DNA from: Roseibium sp.
GTDB taxonomy: Bacteria; Pseudomonadota; Alphaproteobacteria; Rhizobiales; Stappiaceae
Direction: 5' to 3'
Assembly (NCBI GenBank): GCA_017643215.1
Contig: JAEPNV010000001.1
Location: forward strand, 372,001 to 436,000
DNA: 64,000 bases
This document shows, piece after piece, positions 1 through 8,927 of this stretch; the stretch's first letter is position 1, and the number at the start of each line of letters is the position of its first letter. The notes beneath the pieces were generated by a model that was given only the letters and a program-made list of their open reading frames with translations, ran no database searches and was not told where the DNA came from. Made by a program: the position numbers and the translations under genes.

Positions 1-2
1 TG

Positions 3-653
3 AATGCGGGCCCCGACCGGGCCGTTGTGTTCCAGGCGCCATCCCTGATGCCCTGGCTGACGGCCCATGAGAATGTCGCGCTCGGTGTCGACAAGGTCTA
101 TCCGGATGCGTCCCGCGCGGAAAAACGCGACATCATCGAGTACTACCTTTCCCGGGTGGGCCTTGCCGATGCCATGCAAAAACCGGCGGCGGACCTGTCC
201 AACGGCATGAAACAACGCGTCGGCATCGCGCGGGCTTTTGCTCTGTCGCCCAAGCTGCTTTTACTCGACGAGCCGTTCGGCATGCTCGACAGCCTGACCC
301 GGTGGGAACTCCAGGACGTCTTGATGGACGTGTGGAAGCGGACCCAGGTCACCGCGATTTGTGTCACGCATGACGTGGATGAGGCAATCCTGCTCGCCGA
401 CCGCGTTGTCATGATGTCCAACGGGCCGAATGCCCGCATAGGCAACATCATGGAGGTCGATCTGCCGCGGCCCCGGTCACGCAAACAGCTTCTGGCCCAC
501 CCCGACTACTACGCCTATCGCGAGGAACTGCTCGACTTCCTGGAAGCCTATGAGGGCGGCGCGGACCCGAGCGAGGCGCAGCTTCAATCCATCCAGGCCA
601 AGCGGGCGGCGCGGCTTGCCCGCCAAAAGGCCGCCATGGACGCCGCCGAGTGA
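3..653 (+). CDS. nrtD: Nitrate ABC transporter ATP-binding protein, 5' truncated by window edge
   Basis: C-terminal 217 residues of an ABC ATPase; the reading frame is open to the window edge, so the Walker A part lies outside. Visible are the Q-loop region ([13 protein letters not shown]), the signature ([16 protein letters not shown]), Walker B ([12 protein letters not shown]) and the switch histidine (VTHDVDEA). The FGMLD box and the C-terminal tail are typical of nitrate/sulfonate/taurine-type importers. The direct junction with nirB makes nitrate (or nitrite/cyanate) the likely substrate; the symbol is assigned from context. The stop at 651-653 is followed 20 bases later by nirB, so the two are almost certainly co-transcribed. 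Confidence 0.85.
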   Translation, partial: NAGPDRAVVFQAPSLMPWLTAHENVALGVDKVYPDASRAEKRDIIEYYLSRVGLADAMQKPAADLSNGMKQRVGIARAFALSPKLLLLDEPFGMLDSLTRWELQDVLMDVWKRTQVTAICVTHDVDEAILLADRVVMMSNGPNARIGNIMEVDLPRPRSRKQLLAHPDYYAYREELLDFLEAYEGGADPSEAQLQSIQAKRAARLARQKAAMDAAE

Positions 654-673
654 AAGCCTGTCGAGGACATCTC

Positions 674-3127
674 ATGACCAAGCCAAAACTTGTCATTGTC
701 GGAAACGGAATGGCGCCGGGCCGGATGCTCGAATTCCTTTTCGACAATTCGCCGGACACCTTCGACGTCACGATCTTCAACGCCGAACCACGGGTAAACT
801 ACAACCGGTTGATGCTGTCCCCGGTGCTGTCGGGCGAAAAATGTTATGACGACATCATCACCCATGGCAACGATTGGTATGCGCAGCACAATGTAACGCT
901 GCACAAGGGCGCCAAGGTTTCCATGATCGATCGGGCCGCCAAAACGGTCACGTCGGAGAATGGCCTAACCGCTGCCTACGACAAGCTGGTCGTCGCCACC
1001 GGGTCCAATCCCTTCATCATTCCGTTGCCGGGTAAGGAGTTGGACGGCGTCCTGACCTATCGGGATCTCGAGGACGTCGAGAAAATGCTCGATGCCGCGC
1101 AGCGTGGCGGTCGCGCTGTGGTCATCGGCGGTGGCCTGCTCGGACTTGAGGCCGCAGCCGGCCTCAAGATGCAGGGCATGGATGTCACCTTGCTTCACCT
1201 CATGCCGACCCTCATGGAGCGCCAGCTTGATCCGGCGGCCGGTCATCTTCTGGCCGAGGAGTTCAAGCGCCGTGGCATTGACGTGCTGCTCAAGGCGAAC
1301 AGCCATGAAATCCTGGATGACGGAACCGGCCGGGTGGGCGCTGTCCGTCTCGACGATGGGACCAAAATCACGGCCAACATCGTTGTCATGGCAGTGGGGA
1401 TCCGGCCAGCCACGACCCTTGCCCAAGCGACCGGGCTAGAGGTCAATCGCGGGATCGTTGTGGGCGATGATATGCGAACCAGCGACCCGGACATCTTTGC
1501 GCTGGGCGAATGCGTCGAGCATCGCGGTACGTGCTACGGACTGGTCGCCCCGCTTTATGACATGGCGGAGGTGTTGGCCGACAATCTGGCGGGCGGGCAC
1601 TCCGCATACACCGGGTCCATCACGGCAACGAAACTGAAAGTTACCGGCGTTGATCTTTATTCGGCTGGCGATTTTGCCGAAGGCGACGACCGCGAGGAAA
1701 TCGTTCTGCGCGATGCTGCGGCCGGGGTCTACAAACGCCTCGTCCTCAAGGAGGACCGCATTGTCGGCGCGGTGCTTTACGGAGAGACGGCCGATGGACC
1801 GTGGTTTTTCGACCTTCTGAAGAAGCGGGCGGACGTCTCAGAGATGCGGGACACGCTGATCTTTGGTCAAGCGTATCAGGGTGGTGCCCCGCTGGACCCT
1901 ACGGCGGCCGTTGCAGCCTTGCCGGATGATGCGGAAATCTGCGGCTGCAACGGCGTTTGCAAGGGAAAAATCACCAAAACCATCACGGAAAAGGGTCTGA
2001 CATCGCTTGATGGCGTTCGCGCCCACACCAAGGCGTCCGCATCCTGTGGCACATGCACCGGTCTTGTTGAGCAACTGATGCAGCTCACGCTGGGCGATGC
2101 CTACAATCCGGCAGCGGTGCAACCCATGTGCGGCTGCACGCAACTTGGCCATGATGATGTCCGCCGGCTGATCAAGTCCAAGGGGCTCAAGACGATCCCG
2201 GACGTGATGCAACAGCTGGAGTGGTCCTCTTCCGGCGGCTGCGCCAAATGCCGTCCGGCGCTCAACTACTATCTCGTGTCGGACTGGCCGGACGAGTATG
2301 CCGATGACTACCAGTCCCGGTTCATCAACGAACGGGCGCACGCCAACATCCAAAAGGACGGCACCTATTCGGTCGTGCCGCGCATGTGGGGCGGCATGAC
2401 CTCTTCCACCGAACTCCGTGCGATCGCGGACGTTGTTGACAAGTTCGAGATCCCGGCAGTCAAGGTCACCGGCGGCCAGCGGATCGACATGCTGGGCATT
2501 CGAAAGGAAGACCTGCCGGCCGTCTGGGCTGATCTTGGAAAAGCCGGCTTCGTCTCCGGGCATGCCTATGCCAAGGGCCTCAGGACCGTCAAAACCTGCG
2601 TCGGCACGAATTGGTGCCGGTTCGGGACCCAGGATTCCACAGGTCTCGGCGTTCGCATCGAGAAGTTCATGTGGGGCTCGTGGACCCCGGCCAAGGTCAA
2701 GATGGCCGTGTCCGGCTGCCCGAGGAACTGCGCGGAGGCGACCTGCAAGGATGTTGGTGTCGTCTGCGTCGATGGCGGGTTTGAAATTCACTTTGCCGGT
2801 GCCGCCGGTCTCGACATCAAGGGGACCGAGGTCCTCGGTTTGGTGAAAACCGAAGATGAAGCGCTGGAGCATATCGTCGCCGTCGTCCAGATGTACCGCG
2901 AACAGGGTCATTACCTGGAACGCATCTACAAATGGGCCAGGCGGATCGGTTATGACGAGGTCCGGCGCCAGATTGTTGACGATGCCGGCCGGCGCGCGGC
3001 CTATTTCGACCGGTTTGTGTTTTCGCAAAAGTTCGCGCAGGTCGATCCGTGGTCGGAACGTGTCTCCGGCAAGGACAAGCACGAGTTCAATCCGCTTGCG
3101 ATCGTGTCCGCGGAGGCCGCAGAATGA
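674..3127 (+). CDS. nirB: Assimilatory nitrite reductase [NAD(P)H] large subunit
   Basis: Cytoplasmic enzyme reducing nitrite to ammonium with NAD(P)H. Domains in order: FAD/NAD(P) pyridine-nucleotide oxidoreductase (about 1-400, start KLVIVGNGMAPG, second nucleotide fold VVIGGGLLGLEAA), two BFD-like [2Fe-2S] modules (EICGCNGVC...CGTCTG and PMCGCTQLG...GGCAKC), the ferredoxin-like half domain, then the siroheme/[4Fe-4S] domain with TCVGTNWCRFG and CPRNCAEATC. At 817 residues it is of usual length. ATG at 674 is preferred to the in-frame ATG at 650 because GAGGA lies 7 bases upstream and the protein then begins at the nucleotide fold. It overlaps nirD by ATGA. Confidence 0.95.
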   Translation: MTKPKLVIVGNGMAPGRMLEFLFDNSPDTFDVTIFNAEPRVNYNRLMLSPVLSGEKCYDDIITHGNDWYAQHNVTLHKGAKVSMIDRAAKTVTSENGLTAAYDKLVVATGSNPFIIPLPGKELDGVLTYRDLEDVEKMLDAAQRGGRAVVIGGGLLGLEAAAGLKMQGMDVTLLHLMPTLMERQLDPAAGHLLAEEFKRRGIDVLLKANSHEILDDGTGRVGAVRLDDGTKITANIVVMAVGIRPATTLAQATGLEVNRGIVVGDDMRTSDPDIFALGECVEHRGTCYGLVAPLYDMAEVLADNLAGGHSAYTGSITATKLKVTGVDLYSAGDFAEGDDREEIVLRDAAAGVYKRLVLKEDRIVGAVLYGETADGPWFFDLLKKRADVSEMRDTLIFGQAYQGGAPLDPTAAVAALPDDAEICGCNGVCKGKITKTITEKGLTSLDGVRAHTKASASCGTCTGLVEQLMQLTLGDAYNPAAVQPMCGCTQLGHDDVRRLIKSKGLKTIPDVMQQLEWSSSGGCAKCRPALNYYLVSDWPDEYADDYQSRFINERAHANIQKDGTYSVVPRMWGGMTSSTELRAIADVVDKFEIPAVKVTGGQRIDMLGIRKEDLPAVWADLGKAGFVSGHAYAKGLRTVKTCVGTNWCRFGTQDSTGLGVRIEKFMWGSWTPAKVKMAVSGCPRNCAEATCKDVGVVCVDGGFEIHFAGAAGLDIKGTEVLGLVKTEDEALEHIVAVVQMYREQGHYLERIYKWARRIGYDEVRRQIVDDAGRRAAYFDRFVFSQKFAQVDPWSERVSGKDKHEFNPLAIVSAEAAE

Positions 3128-3471
3128 ACGCTGAGAACAGAAACTGGGTCGCGGTCGGCGCGCTTGACGACATTCCCCGGCAAGGCGCGCGTGTGGTGAA
3201 GACGCTGGCGGGGTGCATCGCGGTCTTCCGGACGGCGGATGATGAGGTCTATGCGCTGGACGACAGGTGCCCGCACAAGGGCGGGCCGCTCAGCCAGGGC
3301 ATCGTCCACGGAGCCTCGGTGACCTGCCCGTTGCACAATTGGGTGTTTGACCTGGCAACAGGCCTGGCCCGGGGCGCGGACGAGGGAAGTGTCGCCGTCA
3401 CGGCAGCCAAGGTGGAAGGCGGGCAGGTGCTCCTGGCCGCCGACGACCTGGCGCGGGCCGCGCGGCCATGA
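3124..3471 (+). CDS. nirD: Nitrite reductase small subunit (Rieske type)
   Basis: 115-residue Rieske-like partner of NirB. A Rieske cluster motif is intact here: CPHKGG near residue 51 and CPLHNW near residue 71 give C-x-H and C-x2-H ligand pairs, so it may bind a real [2Fe-2S] cluster, unlike enterobacterial NirD where the ligands are lost. The start ATG lies in ATGA with the nirB stop, and its own stop lies in ATGA with the nasA start, so translation of nirB-nirD-nasA is coupled. The role as electron-transfer or structural subunit is inferred from the family. Confidence 0.92.
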   Translation: MNAENRNWVAVGALDDIPRQGARVVKTLAGCIAVFRTADDEVYALDDRCPHKGGPLSQGIVHGASVTCPLHNWVFDLATGLARGADEGSVAVTAAKVEGGQVLLAADDLARAARP

Positions 3472-6152
3472 CGGTGTGCGCCGGCCAGACCGTTCGAACC
3501 ACATGTCCCTATTGCGGCGTGGGATGCGGGATCCTGGCGACACCAACGGCCGACGGAACCATGGAGATTGCCGGCGATCCGGACCATCCAGCAAACTTCG
3601 GACGACTGTGTTCAAAGGGCTCCGCGCTTGGTGAAACACTGTCTCTCGACGACCGGCTGCTTTATCCGGAAGTTAATGGCAAACGCGCGACCTGGAACAA
3701 CGCGCTCGATCTGGTCGCGCGGACCTTTCGCGAGGCAGTGGCGAACCATGGGCCCGACAGCGTGGCTTTTTACGTCTCCGGTCAGATCCTGACGGAAGAC
3801 TATTACGTCGCCAACAAACTCATGAAAGGCTTCATCGGCGCCGCGAACATCGACACCAATTCCAGGCTGTGTATGGCCTCTTCAGTCGCCGGTCACCGGC
3901 GCGCGTTCGGGTCGGATACCGTGCCCGGCACCTATGAGGATCTTAAAGAGGCCGACCTCGTTGTGTTGGTCGGATCGAACCTTGCCTGGTGCCACCCGGT
4001 TCTGTTTCAAAGGCTGGAGGCGGCCAAGGCCGAAAAGCCCAAAATGCGGGTCGTTGTTGTCGATCCGCGTGAGACGGCGACATGTTCACTCGCCGATCTG
4101 CATCTTGCCTTGAAACCGGACACCGATGTGGCGCTCTTCAATGGATTGTTGGCCCATTTGGGCGGATCCAAGGCGCTGAATCGCACCTATATCGACCGGT
4201 ACACGGAAGGACTGGAGGCGGCTTTGAACGCGGTTGGGCCGCCCGACATCAACCGGGTCGCCAAGTCGACCGGCCTTCCGCCGCAGGATATTGCGCTGTT
4301 CTACGCCATGGTGGCGCGAACGGAAAAGACGGTGACGGTCTTCAGCCAGGGCGTGAACCAGTCCATCGTCGGGACCGACAAGGTGAACGCCATCATTAAC
4401 ACCCATCTTGCGACCGGGCGGATCGGGCGCGAGGGCATGGGCCCGTTTTCTGTGACCGGTCAGCCGAACGCCATGGGCGGACGGGAAGTCGGCGGGCTCG
4501 CGAATATGCTGGCCGCGCATATGGCGCTTGAGAACCCGGACCATCGGGACCTGGTGCAAACGTTCTGGAACAGCCCGACGATCGCGGATGCGCCGGGTCT
4601 AAAAGCGGTTGACCTTTTTAAGGCCGTTGGCGACGCCCGGATCAAGGCGCTGTGGATCATGGCCACCAACCCGGTCGACAGTTTGCCCGAAGCCGACGCG
4701 GTGGCCGGTGCTTTGGACGCCTGCCCGTTCGTCGTCGTGTCGGATGTCACGCGGGCGACCGACACCGCAGCGTTTGCCGACGTGCTCCTGCCCTCGGCCG
4801 CCTGGGGCGAAAAGGATGGCACGGTCACGAACTCCGAACGCCGGATTTCGCGGCAAAAACGGTTCTTGGACCTGCCCGGGGAGGCGCGTCCGGACTGGTG
4901 GCAAATGGCCGGGGTCGCCGCCCGCATGGGGTTTGAGAAGGAATTTGACTACACCGGTCCTGCGGATATCTTTCGCGAGCATGCTGCGTTGTCCGCCTTC
5001 CGCAACGAGGGCCGCCGGGATTTTGACATTGGCGGTTTGGCAGCCATCAGCGACCCAGCCTATGACGATCTCGCGCCGGTGATGTGGCCGGTCCGCGACA
5101 ACCAGAGGTCCGAGCCCCGCTTTTTTGGTGAAGGCGGATACTTCACCCCATCCGGCCGCGCACAATTTGTCCCGGTCAAGGACGGTGCGGCCCGTCCGCT
5201 CGGCCGCCGTTATCCGTTCGTATTGAACACCGGCCGGATCCGCGACCAGTGGCACACCATGACGCGGACCGGAAAGACACCGCGTCTTTGCGGCCATATC
5301 GCCGAACCCTTTGCCGAACTTCATCTGGAGGATGCCGCCGCGCTTGGCATCGACCACGCCGACCTCGTCGAAATCTCCAGTCCTCATGGGGCGGTTGTCG
5401 TCCGCGCGCAGATAACCGAACGCGTTAAAAAAGGGACGGTCTTTGTGCCGATGCACTGGACCGACCAGGTGACCGCCAAGGGACGCATTGACGCGGTCAT
5501 TGGTTCGCGAACCGATCCGGTCTCCGGTCAACCCGGCTCCAAATTCACGCCGGTCGCTGTGCGCAAACGCACCTACGACTGGTACGGATTTGCCGTCGTC
5601 CGGCAAAAGCCGTCCGGGATCCCGGCCGGATACTGGGCGATCGCGCCGACCGACGGCGGCTGGCGGATGGAATTGGCCGGCCACGGCGAGACAGACCTTG
5701 CCACACTCGCAGAAGCGCTGATGGGTCGTTCGGACCTGGATCTGCTGCGGTTTGAAGACCGTGCCGAGGGCGGGTTGCGATTGGCCGGTTGGTTGGATGA
5801 CACCCTGGTTGGCGCTTTCTTCTTTGCCGGCAAACCAGTGACTGTGTCCCGGCAATGGGCAAATGGTCTTCTCGCCGAAACCTATCGCTCACGATCCGAG
5901 CGCTACCGGGTCCTTGCCGGCCGGCCGTCAGCGGATACGCCCGACAAAGGGGCGATCGTTTGTTCCTGTTTTCAGATTGGCGCGCGGCAGATCGAACAGG
6001 CGATGGTTGCCGGCGCGCGGAGCGTGCGGGCGATCGGCATCCGTTTGAAAGCAGGCACGAATTGCGGATCCTGCCGGTCGGAAATCAAGGCGCGGCTCTT
6101 GCAACACATTGCGGAGAAAACCGATGACACCGACATTGCGAAAGCCGGCTGA
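3468..6152 (+). CDS. nasA: Assimilatory nitrate reductase catalytic subunit with C-terminal [2Fe-2S] domain
   Basis: Cytoplasmic molybdopterin enzyme reducing nitrate to nitrite. The N terminus carries the [4Fe-4S] motif CPYCGVGCG...CSKG (residues 12-48), followed by the Mo-bisMGD oxidoreductase body (NSRLCMASSVAGHRRAFG, the Mo-ligand region) and the molydopterin dinucleotide-binding domain (LNTGRIRDQWHTMTRTGK). The last 60 residues hold a BFD-like [2Fe-2S] module (IVCSCFQIG...GTNCGSCRSE), as in Klebsiella-type NasA. No separate NAD(P)H reductase subunit gene follows, so electrons presumably enter through this fused domain from a reductase or ferredoxin encoded elsewhere. Length 894. Confidence 0.94.
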   Translation: MTVCAGQTVRTTCPYCGVGCGILATPTADGTMEIAGDPDHPANFGRLCSKGSALGETLSLDDRLLYPEVNGKRATWNNALDLVARTFREAVANHGPDSVAFYVSGQILTEDYYVANKLMKGFIGAANIDTNSRLCMASSVAGHRRAFGSDTVPGTYEDLKEADLVVLVGSNLAWCHPVLFQRLEAAKAEKPKMRVVVVDPRETATCSLADLHLALKPDTDVALFNGLLAHLGGSKALNRTYIDRYTEGLEAALNAVGPPDINRVAKSTGLPPQDIALFYAMVARTEKTVTVFSQGVNQSIVGTDKVNAIINTHLATGRIGREGMGPFSVTGQPNAMGGREVGGLANMLAAHMALENPDHRDLVQTFWNSPTIADAPGLKAVDLFKAVGDARIKALWIMATNPVDSLPEADAVAGALDACPFVVVSDVTRATDTAAFADVLLPSAAWGEKDGTVTNSERRISRQKRFLDLPGEARPDWWQMAGVAARMGFEKEFDYTGPADIFREHAALSAFRNEGRRDFDIGGLAAISDPAYDDLAPVMWPVRDNQRSEPRFFGEGGYFTPSGRAQFVPVKDGAARPLGRRYPFVLNTGRIRDQWHTMTRTGKTPRLCGHIAEPFAELHLEDAAALGIDHADLVEISSPHGAVVVRAQITERVKKGTVFVPMHWTDQVTAKGRIDAVIGSRTDPVSGQPGSKFTPVAVRKRTYDWYGFAVVRQKPSGIPAGYWAIAPTDGGWRMELAGHGETDLATLAEALMGRSDLDLLRFEDRAEGGLRLAGWLDDTLVGAFFFAGKPVTVSRQWANGLLAETYRSRSERYRVLAGRPSADTPDKGAIVCSCFQIGARQIEQAMVAGARSVRAIGIRLKAGTNCGSCRSEIKARLLQHIAEKTDDTDIAKAG

Positions 6153-7602
6153 GGTGGCCTCCGCGCGCGGCGCTGCTCGTATCGCAGCGTTATCCAGCCT
6201 GCCGGTGTTTTACAAACTGGACGGACGAAAGGTGCTGGTCTGCGGAGGAACCGAAGCCGCCGCGTGGAAAGCTGAACTGCTCGCGGCGGCCGGCGCAACA
6301 GTGCATGTTTATGCCGAGCGTCTGCATCCCGTCTTCACGGCGCTTCTTGCAAGGGGTAGCGTCAAGGGGCGCCTGGTTCATCACGCGCGGAGTTGGGGCA
6401 CCGACAGCTTCGCGGGTGCGGTGCTGGCGATTGCCGATGCTAAAAGCGACGGCGAAGCGCAGGCGTTTTATTGCGCGGCGAAGTCCGCGGGCGTTCCCGT
6501 CAACGTGATCGACATGCCCCGGTATTGCGAGTTTCAGTTCGGATCGATCGTCAACCGGTCGCCGGTCGTCATAGGCGTATCAACCGATGGCGCTGCACCG
6601 ATACTCGGACAAGCCATCCGGCGGCGCATCGAAACGCTGCTTCCGCCCTCGCTGCAGGAGTGGGCGCGCCTGGCCGGCCGGATCCGCGCGAAAGTCATCG
6701 ATCGTTTGTCGCCTGGACCGGAGCGCCGGCGGTTTTGGGAACACTTCGCCGATCGCGCGTTTTCCGGACGGGCGCCTTCGGAGGACGAGGCCACAAGCGC
6801 CGGTCTTAACGACCACCTGTCACGGGGGGCCGGCGTTTCGGCCGGAAAGGTCACGCTGGTCGGCGCCGGCCCTGGGGATGCGGAGTATCTGACGCTCAAG
6901 GCCGTGCGCGCCCTTCAGGCGGCCGATGTCATCCTGTTCGACGATCTGATCGATGACGCGGTCCTGGAATTGGCCCGGCGCGAGGCCAAGCGGTTTTTGG
7001 TCGGCAAGCGCGGCGGCCGGGATAGCTGCCGCCAGGAAGACATCAACGACATGATGGTGAACCTTGCCAAAAAGGGCCGCAACGTCGTGCGGTTGAAGTC
7101 CGGCGATCCGATGATCTTCGGCCGGGCCGGTGAAGAACTGGAACGGCTTGAGCGGGAAGGCATACCGGCGGCCGTCGTCCCCGGCATCACCGCCGCCTCC
7201 GCGATGGCGGCATCGCTCGGTCTTTCTCTCACTCACCGCCGGCATGCGCAGTCCGTGCGGTTTGTCACCGGTCACTCCCGTCATGGAGATCTACCTGAAA
7301 GCGTCGATTGGCACGGCCTGACCGACGCGGCGACAACCACGGTGTTTTACATGGGCGGGCGGATGGCCGCCCGGATCAGCGCCCGGTTGATGGACGAGGG
7401 CATGGCGCCTTCGACGCCGGCCGTGGTCGTCTCGGACATTTCCCGGCCTGGCGAGCAAAGATGGGCCGGACCGGTCATCGACCTCGCCGACGGTGTGGCG
7501 TCCCTCAAGAGCAATGGCCCGGTGCTGATTGCCGTGGGACGGGCGCTTCAGGACGCGTGCCGTGGGCAGGTCGCGACAGAATTGTCGGCCGTTTCGCATT
7601 GA
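6124..7602 (+). CDS. cysG: Siroheme synthase CysG (precorrin-2 dehydrogenase / ferrochelatase / uroporphyrinogen III methyltransferase)
   Basis: Trifunctional enzyme making siroheme, the cofactor of NirB. The N-terminal half is the dehydrogenase/ferrochelatase (LPVFYKLDGRKVLVCGGTEA; NRSPVVIGVSTDGAAPIL), the C-terminal half the SAM-dependent methyltransferase (VTLVGAGPGDAEYLTLKA; RLKSGDPMIFGRAGEEL; VVPGITAASAMAA). 492 residues from ATG 6124, which has GGAGAAAA upstream and overlaps the nasA end by 29 bases; an in-frame ATG at 6109 is possible. Its place at the end of the nitrate operon fits dedicated siroheme supply for nitrite reduction. Confidence 0.93.
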   Translation: MTPTLRKPAEVASARGAARIAALSSLPVFYKLDGRKVLVCGGTEAAAWKAELLAAAGATVHVYAERLHPVFTALLARGSVKGRLVHHARSWGTDSFAGAVLAIADAKSDGEAQAFYCAAKSAGVPVNVIDMPRYCEFQFGSIVNRSPVVIGVSTDGAAPILGQAIRRRIETLLPPSLQEWARLAGRIRAKVIDRLSPGPERRRFWEHFADRAFSGRAPSEDEATSAGLNDHLSRGAGVSAGKVTLVGAGPGDAEYLTLKAVRALQAADVILFDDLIDDAVLELARREAKRFLVGKRGGRDSCRQEDINDMMVNLAKKGRNVVRLKSGDPMIFGRAGEELERLEREGIPAAVVPGITAASAMAASLGLSLTHRRHAQSVRFVTGHSRHGDLPESVDWHGLTDAATTTVFYMGGRMAARISARLMDEGMAPSTPAVVVSDISRPGEQRWAGPVIDLADGVASLKSNGPVLIAVGRALQDACRGQVATELSAVSH

Positions 7603-7677
7603 GGCGTGCGTCATGCCTGCGGGGCAACGCCGGGCGGTGCCCTGTGCCGGGTGGCCGCCTCGGACTGCAAGCCGGCG

Positions 7678-8487
7678 TCATGACGGGGTGACGTATTTTC
7701 CATGCACCCACATTTCGTCGACACCGATCCTGCCGGCAAACGCATAGCCGGCTTCGCTCATGACTTTGGATATGGCGCCGGTATTCGTGTTGTTTTCGAT
7801 CGACCAGGCCTTGATGTCGAAGTCAGTGAAGGGAAACGAGGTCAGCACCTCCACTTCCGCGCCTTCGATGTCCAAAGAAAGGTAGTCGATGGCCCGAAGG
7901 CCATGTTCGGCGAGGATGTCGGCCAACAGGCGAACCGCGACGCTCAGCTCCCGTCCTTCAAACCGGGGGTCGGACTCAACCCGGCTTTTGAGACCCGGAT
8001 CGTAGCTTCCTGTCAGACCGCCCATCTGCGTGTAGCCCTTGGTGACCTCCATGAAGGTCGCCGATCCCGGACGTCCACCGACGGCGCATTCGATGCAAGT
8101 CGCCTTGCGGTGCGAGCGTGCAACGGCCGCCCAATGGGGCGACGGCTCGACCAGTAGCCCTGACCAGCCCTTGTAACGCTCAAAAAACAGCGTGTTCGAC
8201 CCCGTTAATCCGTCGTACGCGCCGACTTCGACGAAGACACCGCCGGTGAGGTTTTTGAACAGGGTTTCGGCGAGCCAGCGATCCTGTCCGGCTTGGGAGG
8301 ACCACAAGAATGGATCGGTCAGACGGCGCTCGATCTGGAACCGCCGGGCAATTAGGTCACCCTTTTCCTGCTCGCTGGCCGCCGCTTCGATCGCCTTGTC
8401 GAGGTCCACAAGGCCGGCCTGCAGGTGTTGAAGGGCGGCGCGTTCATGGGCTGTTGCACGCTCGGCCGGCGGTGTATTGTCGTCCAT
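7678..8487 (-). CDS. FkbM family methyltransferase
   Basis: 269 residues. A poorly conserved, charged N-terminal part (about 1-60) is followed by a SAM-dependent methyltransferase fold of the FkbM type: FVEVGAYDGLTGSNTLFFE (motif I), LLVEPSPHW (acidic end of beta 2) and IDYLSLDIEGAEVEVLTSF. These enzymes O-methylate sugars or polyketides; the acceptor here is unknown. Last gene of a three-gene coupled operon: its ATG shares a base with the stop of the DUF6165 gene (TGATG). Convergent with cysG. Confidence 0.85.
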   Translation of the reverse strand: MDDNTPPAERATAHERAALQHLQAGLVDLDKAIEAAASEQEKGDLIARRFQIERRLTDPFLWSSQAGQDRWLAETLFKNLTGGVFVEVGAYDGLTGSNTLFFERYKGWSGLLVEPSPHWAAVARSHRKATCIECAVGGRPGSATFMEVTKGYTQMGGLTGSYDPGLKSRVESDPRFEGRELSVAVRLLADILAEHGLRAIDYLSLDIEGAEVEVLTSFPFTDFDIKAWSIENNTNTGAISKVMSEAGYAFAGRIGVDEMWVHGKYVTPS

Positions 8488-8927
8488 CAGCGTGCCTCGC
8501 CATCCGCCGTTGCCGCCGGTCCGGTGGCGCCGGCGTAGGATTTTTCTTCCACGAGATCCGAACCGGCGCGCAGATTGATCTCGCGCTTGATCGCCGCGCG
8601 GCGGTCATTGAGCTTGTAGACCGAGCGTGCGTCCTGGATGAAGGCATCGCCAAAAGCGGCGGTCGCCTCGAAGGCCCGCAACCGGTCCTCCACGTCCCAC
8701 AGTGCAGCATTCACGGATCGCAATTCGTCCAGCAGTGTTTCGTGCCCATCGAACGCTTTGACGGTGGTCCAGAGTGCTTGCAATTCCGTCAGCTCATGGA
8801 GGACGTTTGCGCGTTTTGCCGGTTCATGGATGTGTTCTTTCTTCAACTCCAAAATGGTGATCTTGTCGATCAGTTCGCCGATCGAGATCGGCGCGGACAC
8901 GCGCCCGGCATCTTGTTGGACGGTCAC
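8487..8927 (-). CDS. DUF6165 family protein
   Basis: 146 residues, starting from GTG at 8927, which forms GTGA with the stop of the upstream gene; a longer frame reaching 9056 exists but lies inside that gene. The ISIGELIDKITILELKKEHI signature near the N terminus is what I recognise as DUF6165. The rest is predicted helical and highly charged (ALWDVEDRLRAFEA; KLNDRRAAIKREIN), with no signal peptide or membrane segment. Function unknown. Location between a TPR/glycosyltransferase-like protein and a methyltransferase, with coupled translation on both sides, suggests a part in glycan or glycoprotein assembly (inference). Confidence 0.8.
   Translation of the reverse strand: MTVQQDAGRVSAPISIGELIDKITILELKKEHIHEPAKRANVLHELTELQALWTTVKAFDGHETLLDELRSVNAALWDVEDRLRAFEATAAFGDAFIQDARSVYKLNDRRAAIKREINLRAGSDLVEEKSYAGATGPAATADGEAR

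Noticed and set aside
1838-3082. Long open frame antisense to nirB (about 414 codons)
   Set aside because: It mirrors the codon pattern of nirB, has no ribosome-binding site and no recognisable domain. Long antisense frames are expected in GC-rich genes.
4599-5855. Long open frame antisense to nasA
   Set aside because: Same reason: shadow of a well-supported gene with family motifs on the other strand.
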